Assembly (NCBI RefSeq): GCF_001642475.1 | Contig: NW_019174009.1 | Location: forward strand, 92,286 to 156,285 | DNA length: 64,000 nt | Origin: Fonsecaea monophora | Lineage: Eukaryota > Ascomycota > Eurotiomycetes > Chaetothyriales > Herpotrichiellaceae | Direction of reading: 5' to 3' | Shown: piece after piece, positions 20,441 through 32,430 of the stretch | Position numbering within the stretch: the stretch's first letter is position 1 | Layout of the letters: the number at the start of each line of letters is the position of its first letter | Program-made: the position numbers and the translations under genes | The notes under the pieces: model-generated | The model's database searches: none | The model's input: the letters and a program-made list of their open reading frames with translations, nothing else | Told to the model about the DNA's origin: nothing

Positions 20441-23400
20441 ACTTATGTACGAGTATATAGTATGTCGCCGGCCTCTCTCTCTCCTCTTCTGCTGGACATC
20501 ATGATTATGTCTTATATGTATGGTATGGTATCAACACCTTAGTGAAAGGAGGTTGAGGCCTGACAGAATACTGACTTATTTACCTACATCCCTACCTATT
20601 CACCAGTCCACGTACCTGTACACTTGTATGCTTGGTGGTATGACACGTCGTGGTCTCTAATGTCTTGGCTCGTCCGCCTATCCCTATGAGAGACTATAGG
20701 ATAGAGGAAGAAAGGGGGAATAGAAGGAGACTGACACTGCAATGGAGTGACAATGGCAATGGCAATGCAAAGAGAGTTCTAGTCTGCTCAACTCTCTTCT
20801 CTGCTTTTGCTGCGTTGCGTTGCCTTTCTCTCTCCGGCCTCGCACTCTCTCATTCTCCCTACCTGACTTGCCTTGTCTTGGTTTGTCCTGCTCTGCCATG
20901 GCTAGGCTTGCCCAGCCGTTACCCTCCATGCCACTTTGTTTTATGCTTTGTTTTTGTTTGGCTCTGGTCTTGATATTCCGCGCGGCTTTCCTCTTCGAGT
21001 CCGTCTCGAGCGGATGGAGAGCGGCCGCTTCGGTCCCAGGAGACATACCGGGTATGCGGATTTGCAGTTGAATGAACCTGCGACGCTCGCACTAGGACAG
21101 AACGGTGGACGAAAACGAAAGGGCAAAGATGCAAATCTGTGATCGGGTATCTTACCCAGGTATCGGATTGGCCGAGAGTTAGATGGGGGGGTTGTCCTCG
21201 CTTTTGCTCAACAAAGTGTAGGGCCTTCGATTGAAACCAATCAGTCAGCCGCTCGGACTTTCTGGTTCACCTTGAATATTTGCATGAACACGACGTTGGT
21301 TGGTCCACCGTCCAAAAAGCCTTTCCCCGCAAACCAACGAGCATACTTCGGAAGTATAAAGGTACATCCGAATCTAGAGGCACGCTCGCCACCATTGGAG
21401 TTTAGCTGAAAACGAAAGGAGTCAAAGTCAATCCCCGATAGGATTTCGGTCTCCCACACGCTTCGCGCTCGTTTGTTTGCTTGCATGCAGAAATGAATGG
21501 ATATGCGGGTGATCAAGTAGCTGGTCGAATCGGAGGTACCTACCCTTGCGGACTGCCTCACTCATCAAGCATAACCGTACCTGCAGCGATGTGGAAAAGA
21601 TTTGAGATCGGACGTCTATTGGATAGCTTCCCCAGAGCGCAGACCCAAACGAATAAAAAGAGCGACAGAGAGAGCGACCATCCGCTGAAAGATGTTCCCA
21701 CTGTCCCTTGGACAATAAGGTTGATCAATACCTTCGTCCAGCTGAACGCTGGAAATTGTCTGTCTTCGGATGGACGATCATTCTCTGGTGCATAACAGTA
21801 ATGATGGACGATGAATGAAAGATTGCGGTGGGGACTTTGTACCCTCAGCTCATCACAACCAACGCGAACTGTAGTGGCGAGACATGGCGAACATTTCTGG
21901 ACCACCAGGATACGACCCTGCTGACTGTCCAATATCGAGGCTTGGTAGTTAGGTGGTAGTCGACGCTTAGGTAGAGTCATGTCGTGACAGGAAGCTGGAC
22001 GCGATTTGTGGGCGTTTTGTCCCATTACTTGTACTAGGCTTGTGTTAGGAAAAGTCCCAGGAGTTTCAGGCTGCGCTTCCTCGCCGTGCTGCTCATTCTA
22101 ACGTCAAGGGACCCTGGTGAGCCCCGTGTTGCTTGGACGAGTCCGTCCTCGGCGAGCATGGCCGCACTTCATCCCTGATGTGGGGGTTTGAGATTGATCT
22201 CGTCCTGCAGGGAATACTAGAGGAAGCGACAACCCCTTTCGCAAAAGCGATCGCTGTCGGAGGATAACCTTATCTTGGACTTTTACTTTCAAAGAGATAA
22301 TAATATAGCAACCTCGGGACCGGGGCTCTGATTCTCCGCAGTCGAACAAATTTCTCGTGTTTCAGCTTTCGACCCAAGCTTGCAGACCCTGATCATCTCA
22401 AGGGCAGACCCTGTTGTCTATCAGGTGAGCGGGATACCCACATAGCAAGTACTGCTGCTTGAGTACGAGGTATATTCGTTGGATCATCCTTGGAGTTGCC
22501 GGAGCTTCTATTTTCCTGCAAGAGTGGTGTCAATGTGGGCATGGGAATCAAAAGCTGAACCAGTGTCTCGAGGGTGGATATTGCCAGTGGTCAATCTTCC
22601 CGTGCGAAGTCCGCCCGAAACTGGAATGATGATTCGGATTTCCAGGTTTTGGTGGACACAATGGATTGGCAAGGTCGAAGGCTGTGTGAATCGAAGGGAA
22701 AATCGTAGCTGGAGGTCACTTCCCGCTATGGCCGAGCTTGCGAACACCAATCAATTGGCCCCTGAGGCGGGAAAAGAGGACAGGAATGGCGCAAAATAAC
22801 GTCGTCGTCACACAAAAGCCAATTCGTACAGTTCCAGAGGCACATTGTCTAGTGCCATCGTCATGACTTAGAATCTCCAGCCCCACCAAGTCGGATGATC
22901 CGGAGCGCCATGGTCGACAAAGGCAGACAGGGAGAAGAAACAAAAGACAAGGTGGAGAGTGTGAGCCTGTTTGATCCAACTCCAAATCCGTACCTTTTCA
23001 CGAATCGTAGCGCTTTGGCCTCGAGGGCTATCACCAGCGCGTAGTACTTTTTCCCCCTGGCCATTCTTGACTCCGGGAATCGCCTTTGCCTGGCCGGAAA
23101 TTTGCCCCTGCTCAGAGTGATTGATTCAAAACCAACCTCCTGCTGCTGACCGTGACGTGTCAATCTCTCAACCAGGAATTGATGGTCGCATATGAAGGTC
23201 ACGAGTGCATTGTCTGCGCAATAAGTCATCTCCGAAGGAAGCTTGGATATCTCCACAACGTCGGTACGCGAGGTTGACTCGTTCTCTGTAAAAGCCCAGC
23301 GCGAATGATTGGAACCGAGGGCTCCGTATGAGGTATACATCCCACAGCGCTTACTAGTGGGGGACATAGTACCAACACAGGCTGCAAAAAGAGAGCTTGC

Positions 23401-26115
23401 CAGCGCACAATCGCGAATCCCTCCCCTAAAGCGATGGATGCAATGCAAGCAGAGGGTTATTTTGCTATTGCCCTATTATCTGATTCGTCCGAAACGGGAG
23501 GAAATTCCTTGGAATCATCGAACTAATTGGTCTCGTGACGGATCGTAAAGTTGCAAGCCCAGTAATACGATTCGAAAATCGCCAGGATACGCAATGAGTG
23601 GAAAGATGCATGTCGGGGCGGTGTGACAGCGAAGAATCGCTTTCGCAAATAAACAACTGAGGTTTGCGGATGGAAAAGTATTCCAGCCTCTCGTCAAGGC
23701 GCAAAACCCTGGAGATGATGCTGCCCATTCCCGATTTGACCTGTGCGCGGAACGCCCATTTCCATCCAGGTGCAGGTCGAAACGGCCGGAGCGCGGAAGC
23801 GAGGTCCAGAGGAAGGCGTCGAAGCTTCGCTGCAGAGTATTGGTGCTACCTAATAGTTCTTGGGCGGCAGCAAGCTGAAAACAAGACGGGCTTTTGGTAT
23901 TTGGCCGTGGTACCCAGCCAATTGAGGCCAACGAAGGGCCAATAATGAGGGTCAAATGGCAATCCTGGTCGCCCGGAGCTTGGTGCGCCCCCACGTCACA
24001 GAACACCTGGCACAAGGCACCCTGTCCAGCCGAGGCTCTAGGGCGTTTGGGTTCACAAGACAAATGATGTGATGGATGCGTGGCTAAATCCGGGGTGCGT
24101 CTCCTCATCAGGGAGCTGCTGCTCTGGTCTTATCTCCCTGCCAGTGAGGGCGGCCGACCTACCCGACAAGCGAGGGGGCACGACGTCAACTCGATCCACC
24201 CTCGATCCGGTTATCGGCCTCGCTGCCACCTCTTGTGCCTTTTTCTGAAACAGGTACAGGTCGTTTTCCTTTGCCGGCATTGCGGAGAAAGGGGGGCTAG
24301 TAAGGCTCAGGGCAGAGACAAGTACCGAGTATGGAGCGCCAGACAAACTCAGGGAGGAGAAGCCGGAGTCGTACCCAATTTTTTCGCGCCCGGAATGCTT
24401 GGTCTTTGCTCGAAGTGGCAGGGTTGGCAGCCTGCTAAATGGCCACGCATTTTGTCTGCTCTTGGTTGGATCAAGGGTGTCTGTACGAGGTACCCATCTC
24501 ATCTCGCAACCTCGTCGCTGCGCCCGACGGAGGTGGCTCAAAGGAGACGAGTCCATGGGAGGTGGGGAGGAGGACTTCTTGTTTACGCCTGACCGAGACG
24601 ATCTTCTGGGGCCGAAAGCAACGTGGACAGGACTAGGACGTGCCGCTGTCGCATTGGAAGGAATATAGTACTCCGTAGGTACAGGTAGTTTTTTTGTCGA
24701 CCGAAACCCGGACTCTGTCGGGGCTTGTGGGTATGTGGACTTTGGGAGCGGTGTTGGTGGAAGGGGGGAAAATTCAATCAAGTTGGCTGCCCGGACGGAT
24801 GCTGGATGCCTAGTGCGGGCTAGCGAGGCCCAACGGGTTGGTTCTTGGATACACCAGTACCTGTCATTTCAAACAGATTTTCTGCCCTTAACCATCACAA
24901 ACCTACCAACCTAGTATCCGAGTCTGACATCAGTTCGAGCCACCACCACTACCACCTCCTTGAAAATTGACCATCTCCAGCAAATAAGGTCCATCGGAAG
25001 TGGTACGAGAGAGCTTCCATTCAAGTCCAGCACCAGCAGTTTCCATATTAAGTCAGCTGTACATATGACATGCAGGACAAACTACTCGTGGAGGACAGCA
25101 TGATCTACTCTGAAAACTGCCAACGAAGATGGTCCCCGCTTACTACTGGATAGGGTGCAATTGTTCCAGTGCCGTCGAGCCGTCCAAAAACGGGCGTCCC
25201 TTGTCAGACTGTCGCAGTCTTCCTACTCAGGCATGTCAGGGCCTCAGAGATGGATATATCCTTGTGTCAGACCGAGAATTTTCTGTTATCCCACGGCCTT
25301 CGTCTGTGTGCCTTTTGGCGAATCTAGGCTCGATGGAGAGAGCGTGTGCAGTGCGAGGCGACAAGAACAACAACCAGCAGCACAAGGGGGCACATTCTAG
25401 CGGTTGCGAGGAGCGAACACCAGATTGTAATCTGGTCCAAGCGGTGGTCATGAGTGTGGGGGTTTGCGGCCCATTGACTTGCAGCTGCAGCAGAGGATCC
25501 GAGAAAGATTGGAGATGGCATCTGCCACGTATGCGGCGCAGTGCAGAAAATCGCCATTCCATGCATGTCAAATCGTGCTCTCTTGATCGAGCTCGGTCCA
25601 AAGGGCTCTAGTTACGAGCGACCCAAGCCGCAGCTGGTCGGCACGATGCGACAGGCGGGTTGCAGATGCGCGATTCTTGAATGCGTAAGGACCGGTTCTT
25701 TTGCTGGTTCATGAGTTCGTGTCTGCGTGTGGGCATGTGGAGGGGGGTGCATCGTCAGCGGACACAATTGAGACGACCAGATTCGGTCCTCTGCAGCAGA
25801 ACAGGTCAGCGGAGTGGTGAGGCGAGGCTTTTGACGTGCACTACTCAGTTGTTTCTATCGTTCAGATGCCGTTTGACCCAGAAAGCGTTGTTGCAGAAGT
25901 CATGCCGTCAGCTGAATTGGCCATCGCACCAGATTGCACCATTGGGCTTCCCATCTGGTAGTTTGCACGTGTCCCATATCACCCGTTGTGGCCTCGTATA
26001 CCCATCCGACCTCACTACCATGGACCTCGCCCCTAGGCCATCGCCCGTTGAATGGTACCATTTTTTACTATACTTGTACCAATGTGACGGACAGAACCGG
26101 AATGATGAATTTGTT

Positions 26116-26133
26116 GGGGGGGGGGGGGGGGGG
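26116..26133. repeat. Poly-G tract (18 G)
   Basis: An uninterrupted run of 18 guanines, the longest homopolymer I see in the window. Its true length is uncertain. Confidence 0.85.
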
Positions 26134-28519
26134 TCGATACGAAGAACGACAATGACTTGGGTCAGCGTTAAAAGTGAGCTAGGACTTGCAAGTGAAAAAG
26201 GGGGAGCCGCAGGAATAGGCGGACATGGGCGCAGGCACATTTCTACTTGGAGAAGCCAAGACCGGTCATGAGTGGAAAGTTCTGTCGTGATTGAGATGGC
26301 AAACAAGTCAAACCCTGGGAGAGGCCAGGGAAAAATTGGATCAATGAAGCGAGGTTGGAGGACAGCAGAATTATGAAATGGGGCCCCAGAGTAGACAGGG
26401 GGCCAGGGGGAGAAGACAGAAACGTAGCAATGTCCCAAAAGTATGCTGTCGTTGGTGGTCTGGTAGTAGCAGTGGTATGCTTGTAGTACGATAGATGGAC
26501 AGTGAATTAATCTTTTTTTTGCCTTCTGGGATCAAGGGCCAAGGGAAGCGATTGCATGGTTGTAAGTGCAGCGAGGGCAAAAAACATGGCGAAAAATCGG
26601 GGAAGAGATGAGTTGAGAACCTGGGAAGCACGCATAGCATCGAGGTTTTTGCCCCTGTCAACTACCCGCTGTACCAACCTATCCCAGTTTAACCAAGCGA
26701 GAAGTGGAGGCGAAGAAAGAAGCAGAAACGTTGTGAAAGAGACCCACGTCGGGCGGTGGCTGTTGGGGTGTGCTTGGTGCCTTACTGGGAGGGGGAAGCC
26801 CAGAAGCATCTCTAGAAAGCAAGGGATCAAAAAGGGAGGAACGGAGGAAGGAAGGAAGCATCCAAGCATCCAAGAAGGAAGCAAGGGGGCCGCGTCACAA
26901 AGGGAGGGGAAAGAAAAAAAAAATCTCTTTTCTCGTGTTTCTTTTCTTTTCTCACGCTTTTCCTATCAATTATTCGTACTAAAGGTTAAGTCAGATGTTC
27001 TCGGAGACAAAATAATAATAATCATAATAATATTGCAGTTTGTACGAGTACGAGAATTGTAGATACGAGTACCTAATGCACTCTAGTCACTCGAAATAGA
27101 ACAGGAGAACAGGGAGGAAGCAATCCTGGAGATCAGGATGAGGTCAGGGAGCCACTCCTTGCTGGGTACCTATCGCAGGTGCCTTGAGGTGCTGGTGGGA
27201 ATTCTGGTCAGGTACCGGATGGGGGTAACTAGGAATCGGGAGTGCCAGCTATGACATCTACCTACCTCCTCCTTACCTAGCTATGACATGGCTCCCCCCC
27301 AATCTCCCACCATATTACCAATCATTACCGGGTCAATTACACCTTAATACACTCCCCCCCTCCCTTACCCGCCTAGATGCCCAGGCTTCCTAAAAAGGGG
27401 CCCTGTCGAGGAACAGGAAACGTGGGAATGCCCTGATGCTGGTTCCATCGAGCGGCGAGCCACATATCCCACGGCTTGAGGTATTTAGTGCGCTAAATGT
27501 TGCTAGCTGCGATCCACTCCCATCTCCCAGACTCCCACACCTGCACACTAAAATTCATCATTCGTGCATTATTCCTCATTTCATCCTCATTTCTCCGCCC
27601 TATCCCATTTCCCTCTCTCGCATCTGGCCTTGCAAACACGACCGTCCCATACACACTCCCTTGACTCATTTTTCTCCTCCATTTGACCATTGACCACTGA
27701 CCACCCCGACCACTTGCTCCTCCTGCCGTGCTGTGCACGGAAACAATTTAATTACTGCTGTATCATCCCCAATTAGGAGCAGAATTGGCTACTTGTTGCG
27801 TCTGCCTCGTCCCTTCCTTTGTTCGAGTCCGCTCATACTTCTCACCAACCCCCCTTGCGAAACAACCCTCCAGAAGACACAAAGCCATCCTATCAAGTCG
27901 ACGGCCGTGACACTCTGCCTACTCTATACCTGGCTGGCTGAAAGTCCTCTTGTCCACCGGAGCTGACCGGCCATCTGACCGCGTCCTACGTCCTTCTTAC
28001 CAGGTGCAGCTCTCATCTCATCTACTGCTGCATTGCGCCTGCTGAGCCGGCGAAAAACAAGACTGCAAGCCTCTCACACACACACACCCTCCCCCCTAGT
28101 CTCCGACGTCTGCAAGGCCAGCGTTGACCTCTCGACGCCTTGCGCACCTCCGATCTGACAATTGCTACCATACGCCAACGCGTTGTACTTGCGTCTGGAC
28201 CCCCGTTCACTCGGGCCTTGCATTGCAGCTGCAGCAACACAAATCCGGAGAGCCGCTACAGGACCACCACAATCAGGCGTGCGCCCACATGGCCTTTGTC
28301 CAGGGCTGTTGAGTGCTACTGCGCTAAAGTTCTCGACAAGTTCGGTGGCATTGATCCGGATCTCCCACCGCACACAGGACAGCATAATGAAGCCGTCAAA
28401 ACGTTATAGACAGAGCTGGACTCCCCGACATTGTCAATCTCGAATTTGAGCTTCATTTTGAAAAGAGAAGAGAAAAGAGAACCCACATTTTTCCATCCTT
28501 TGGCCCTTTGTTTTGCGCC

Positions 28520-31500
28520 ATGATCTCTGCCACTCCCTCGCCTTCAGCCAGGGCGCTCAGGAGCCGCGACAACTCGCCGTCGCCTCAGCCGCGTGCCTTG
28601 GCTCGCATGCCCTCCAACCAGAGAGTGAACACGGCCCTTCATCTATCCTCCTCTGCTGCTCCAGCCTCCGCACACAGTGCTTCCTCCATGGCCCAAAGCC
28701 CGTATATCAGCTCGATACAATCCTCTCCCTTGGTGTCACATTCAATCTACCATCCACCTCACCTTGGGACCCCTGTTCCACTTGAGCTGGGAGAGAGCCT
28801 CGTCTCTTCCCATGCGTTCCCGCCGCCAAAAGAACCCATGGCAGGTCCTAAGCCTGTGGGAATCATGCGCAAGCTCTCCCAAAGTGCCAAAGAGGGTGTA
28901 TCCTCTGCTCGACAGACTCTGAGGAGAAAGGCTTCATCCTCCGCGCATTCCCGTCGAGATGAAAGCACAGGCCCTATCACTAGGCGTCGCAGCGACAGCA
29001 AGAACGCCATTGCAAATGGATACTCTGTCGAGTCACCGTCCTTGGATGCTCTGCCTTTGGATCTACCGCCGGGGTTGGGCCTGTATGGTGATACGATGAG
29101 CATTTCAAGCGAGCCCACAACACTGATAGATACAAGTCCCGAGGGCCAAGCTCCGTCCGTCCCTGAGCACTTGGTGGCAGGCTGCCCACTGACCAAGATC
29201 ACCAAGAATAAAAAGCAAGAGAAATTATTCTTCATGGATGTCGAGGGTTCACGTGTCTCATGGAAAGGCGCTGTTACCACCAAAGTCTTCCATATCGACA
29301 ATATCAAGAGCATCCGAAGTGGTGAGGAAGCTGCGAGCTTCCAGTCACAGCTCCGTGGTGAGGCTGTCGACCCGGAACTATGTTTCACCATCAACTATAC
29401 CACATCGGATTCGGCCAAGCAGGTCAAGTCATTGCACCTCGTTGCTCGTAATCACCGGGACCTCCGACTATGGGTCGACACATTGGAGAGCCTGGCGAAG
29501 CACCGAGAGGAGCTGATGACCAGCATGGTTGGCTCTACCGAGCGTGAATCGGTTGTGAGAGCTCACTGGGACAACGAAATGGCAAAGCGAACGGTTAAGA
29601 ACAACACCGCCAAAGCCGACGGTCTTGACCTTCCCACCATACAGGTGCTTTGTCGTAAACTCCACATTCACATTCCCGAGAGGGAGCTGGAAGAACATTT
29701 CCATTCAGTCGACGTCAACAAGTCAGACCTCTTGGACTACCCTCAATTCAGAGACTTCCTGAGACGTCTTCGAGAAAGAAGCGACATCAGGAAGATCTTC
29801 GACGATGTGAGAGGTAGTCATGCCAGGGGCGTAACGAGGTCTCAATTTATTCACTTCCTTAAACGCTATCAAGGCATCGATCTCGCTTCTCTCTCGGACC
29901 CGAGTGTCTGGGAAGAAAAGATCAACGACTTGGTAGCCATGTCTTTTCCAGAGGATCCATCTATGCACAGAGCTGGTCTCATTGATGCTAACGCTTTTGC
30001 GTCATTCATCGTCTCCAAGGATTGCCATGTTTATTCCGTCCCCGAACCTTCAACCCCTAAATTTGATCGACCTTTGGGCGAATACTTCATTTCAAGTTCA
30101 CACAATACGTATCTCACCGGTTGGCAAGTGGGAGGCACTGCTTCAGCCGAAACATATCTCACTGCGCTGCGACACGGATGCCGCTGCGTGGAAATCGACT
30201 GCTGGAACGGTCAAGACGGCAACCCAAGAGTGACCCACGGTCGTACCAGGACCACTTCTGTACTCTTCTCGGACTGCATCAATGCCATCCAAAGATGCGC
30301 TTTTGATGTCAGCCCTTATCCGGTGATCATTTCTCTCGAGGTTCATTGTGATGCCGAGCAACAAGCCAAAATGGTGCAGATCATGAACGACGTGTTTGGA
30401 GAGCGACTACTCCTTCATCCATTGCCTGGTTTCGACGCACAACTACCTTCGCCTGAAGACCTCAAGTACAAAATCCTCATCAAAGTCAAGTCTACCGAGC
30501 TTCACGCTGATCTCACGGCCTCGCGGCGTGTGGCCCCCTCGCATCGAGATCGGAGCGCAAGTTCTCCCAACAGGACCGGTGCCCAACCAACAAACTGGGT
30601 TCTCCCAAAGGTACCCTGTGTCTCAAGCCCGGCATTGGTGACACCACCAGAGACCATCTATTCTCCCACTGACCGATCGGTCACGGCAACCAGCGGAAGC
30701 AGTGCGGACGAGGAGAGTGATGTCCCACCCACCTCCCCTTCGACTGGAGATGGTCAGCGCCGTGCCCCGAAGCTGAGCAAGGTCGGCTCCCAGTTGTCTG
30801 CTCTCGGCGTGTACATGAAAGGTTACACGCTCCGCGATGCCAAAGATCTTCGTTTCCAACAATACAACCATATCTTCTCGCTCAACGAAAACAGAGCTAT
30901 CGAGCTCTGTCGCTCCGCAGAGCAGAAAGCTCTCTTTGAAGACCACAATCTTCATTACTTATGTCGGGTCTATCCCAAGACTCTGAGATTTCAGTCGTCC
31001 AACTTTGACCCCAACACCTTCTGGAGGAGGGGTGTCCAAATGGTTGCCTTGAACTGGCAGACATTTGATGCTCATATGCAAATGAACCAGGCAATGTTTG
31101 CCGCTGGGACGGATGCGTATGGCTATGTGTTGAAGCCAGACTATCTCCGCAAGCCTCGGACCAAACCTGGAGATTTTGAGCATCGGGTGAAACTGCCTCG
31201 CTATAGGATCAGATTCTCGGTCCAGGTGATTTCCGCTCAGCAGCTGCCTCGGGCGGCGAACATGGGCAAAGAAACGCCCTTGAATCCGTACATCGAGGTG
31301 CAAATGTTTAGTGCGGAGGACCGAGCTCGAGGAATTGCGAACGGCTCGGGTGGCACTGAGACCTACTCCAATGGCTACCATGGCATTGGATCACCCTACC
31401 GTCGACAAACGCAGATTAGGTTTGGCAATGGTTACAACCCTCAGTTTGGGGAAAACATTGAACTTTCCCTGGAGACTAAATACCCGGAGCTTGTCTTCGT

Positions 31501-31867
31501 CCGATTCATCGTCTTGAACTCGGACGACGGGAGGTACACGGGCAAAGGAGTCAAGCAACTTGCGGCATTCACTGCCAAGCTCGACAGCCTGCAGAAAGGA
31601 TATCGACACCTCCCGTTGTTTAACGGACAAGGGGAAGAGTTTATCTTTTCCACTCTCTTCTGCAAGATTGCCAAGCAGGAGCCCAAGCTGATGCCATGGT
31701 CATTGCAAGACGTTACCGAGCGGACTCCCCGCCCCAACGTGCTTCGAGGCTTCCTTTCACGCGGACTATCGAGCGACCGAGGGAGAGAGCGCGGGTCCAG
31801 TGTCGAAGAAGTGGACGCGGGCCGACGGTCCAACCGTGAGATTGAGGAGAAAGTGGGCAAAAAGTAA
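28520..31867 (+). CDS. plc1: Phosphoinositide-specific phospholipase C
   Basis: Hydrolyses PtdIns(4,5)P2 to IP3 and diacylglycerol at the membrane, linked to calcium signalling. Single exon of 1,115 residues. Order: Ser/Pro-rich head (1-215), PH domain (about 220-330, KLFFMDVEGSRVSWKG), EF-hand-like region (about 360-480, FHSVDVNKSDLLDYPQF), X domain (about 510-655), Ser-rich linker, Y domain (about 760-877, GVYMKGYTLRDAKDLRFQQYN and VALNWQTFDAHMQMNQ), and C2 (about 893-1013). Catalytic residues are visible: the His in FISSSHNTYLTG, EIDCWNG, the His in RVTHGRT, and ISLEVHC. The frame extends upstream to a TTG, but the first ATG is at 28520 (MISATPSPSARAL). The layout is that of delta-type fungal PLC1, somewhat longer at the N-terminus than the yeast protein. 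Confidence 0.96.
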   Translation: MISATPSPSARALRSRDNSPSPQPRALARMPSNQRVNTALHLSSSAAPASAHSASSMAQSPYISSIQSSPLVSHSIYHPPHLGTPVPLELGESLVSSHAFPPPKEPMAGPKPVGIMRKLSQSAKEGVSSARQTLRRKASSSAHSRRDESTGPITRRRSDSKNAIANGYSVESPSLDALPLDLPPGLGLYGDTMSISSEPTTLIDTSPEGQAPSVPEHLVAGCPLTKITKNKKQEKLFFMDVEGSRVSWKGAVTTKVFHIDNIKSIRSGEEAASFQSQLRGEAVDPELCFTINYTTSDSAKQVKSLHLVARNHRDLRLWVDTLESLAKHREELMTSMVGSTERESVVRAHWDNEMAKRTVKNNTAKADGLDLPTIQVLCRKLHIHIPERELEEHFHSVDVNKSDLLDYPQFRDFLRRLRERSDIRKIFDDVRGSHARGVTRSQFIHFLKRYQGIDLASLSDPSVWEEKINDLVAMSFPEDPSMHRAGLIDANAFASFIVSKDCHVYSVPEPSTPKFDRPLGEYFISSSHNTYLTGWQVGGTASAETYLTALRHGCRCVEIDCWNGQDGNPRVTHGRTRTTSVLFSDCINAIQRCAFDVSPYPVIISLEVHCDAEQQAKMVQIMNDVFGERLLLHPLPGFDAQLPSPEDLKYKILIKVKSTELHADLTASRRVAPSHRDRSASSPNRTGAQPTNWVLPKVPCVSSPALVTPPETIYSPTDRSVTATSGSSADEESDVPPTSPSTGDGQRRAPKLSKVGSQLSALGVYMKGYTLRDAKDLRFQQYNHIFSLNENRAIELCRSAEQKALFEDHNLHYLCRVYPKTLRFQSSNFDPNTFWRRGVQMVALNWQTFDAHMQMNQAMFAAGTDAYGYVLKPDYLRKPRTKPGDFEHRVKLPRYRIRFSVQVISAQQLPRAANMGKETPLNPYIEVQMFSAEDRARGIANGSGGTETYSNGYHGIGSPYRRQTQIRFGNGYNPQFGENIELSLETKYPELVFVRFIVLNSDDGRYTGKGVKQLAAFTAKLDSLQKGYRHLPLFNGQGEEFIFSTLFCKIAKQEPKLMPWSLQDVTERTPRPNVLRGFLSRGLSSDRGRERGSSVEEVDAGRRSNREIEEKVGKK

Positions 31868-32430
31868 AAAAAAAGAAAGGGGGGAATTGCAAATGCAACA
31901 AGCATACTTTTGTATCAACGGTCCACAACAACGGCGCGGGAGTTTGATTTTGACAAGAGATACCCAAAAAGCATATATGACCTGATGACACACAATAGAC
32001 TGACAACCCGTCTGGCAACGGACATTTCTTTCCTGTCGCTACTATTGACAAATTCAGGGAGGAGGAGGGAGACTCTTTTGTTTTGTTCTGTTTTGTTTTG
32101 TTATTACTAGTGATCAAGGTTATTGTTCTTGTGTAACAACATCATAATCATCGTTATCATATAGATCAGGGGGATGGGGATAACACGAAGGCCGTGTGAG
32201 TGTTGGAATAGCAATAGTCAGTCCTTTGGTGGGAATTCAAGCGAGAATGACAATTCAGTCTTTTTGATAAGCAGCTTTTTGGGAATCAACCGATGCCGCT
32301 CTACCACAAGCTGCTCGGCACCTCGCGGCTGCGGCGGCCACCATAGTTCTACTCTGCCATTTCCACACCCATCGATGGCCATGATGTGATATAATATTGT
32401 GGAAGTTGTGGTATTTCAATATCCTCTCCA
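31868..32430. other. Intergenic, PLC 3' flank and DUF3431 promoter
   Basis: No gene. It contains a (TTTTG)n-like patch at about 32078-32103 and AT-rich leader sequence before the next ATG. Confidence 0.6.

Larger units (their letters stand above)
19953..28519. other. 8.6-kb region without a convincing gene
   Basis: Many short frames exist on both strands. None shows a recognisable domain, consistent third-position bias or believable exon partners; the longest are about 240 codons at 24053-24781 (minus) and 195 codons at 22861-23448 (minus). The region holds the (GT)27 microsatellite, an 18-base G run, (AAT)n at about 27010-27035, GTAC-type words and, near 27,500-28,500, a pyrimidine-rich leader leading into the phospholipase C gene. 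Long untranslated leaders, non-coding RNAs or decayed elements are possible. Confidence 0.55.

Noticed and set aside
21241..22025. Two neighbouring minus-strand frames that might be exons of one gene
   Set aside because: I could find no donor/acceptor pair that joins them into a believable protein.
22861..23448. 195-codon minus-strand frame
   Set aside because: No recognisable domain, no consistent coding signature and no splice partner. Treated as chance.
24053..24781. 242-codon minus-strand frame in the gene-poor region
   Set aside because: Low-complexity Pro/Ser/Arg composition, no ordered segment or known motif, and overlapped by equally long frames on the other strand. Not enough to call a gene.
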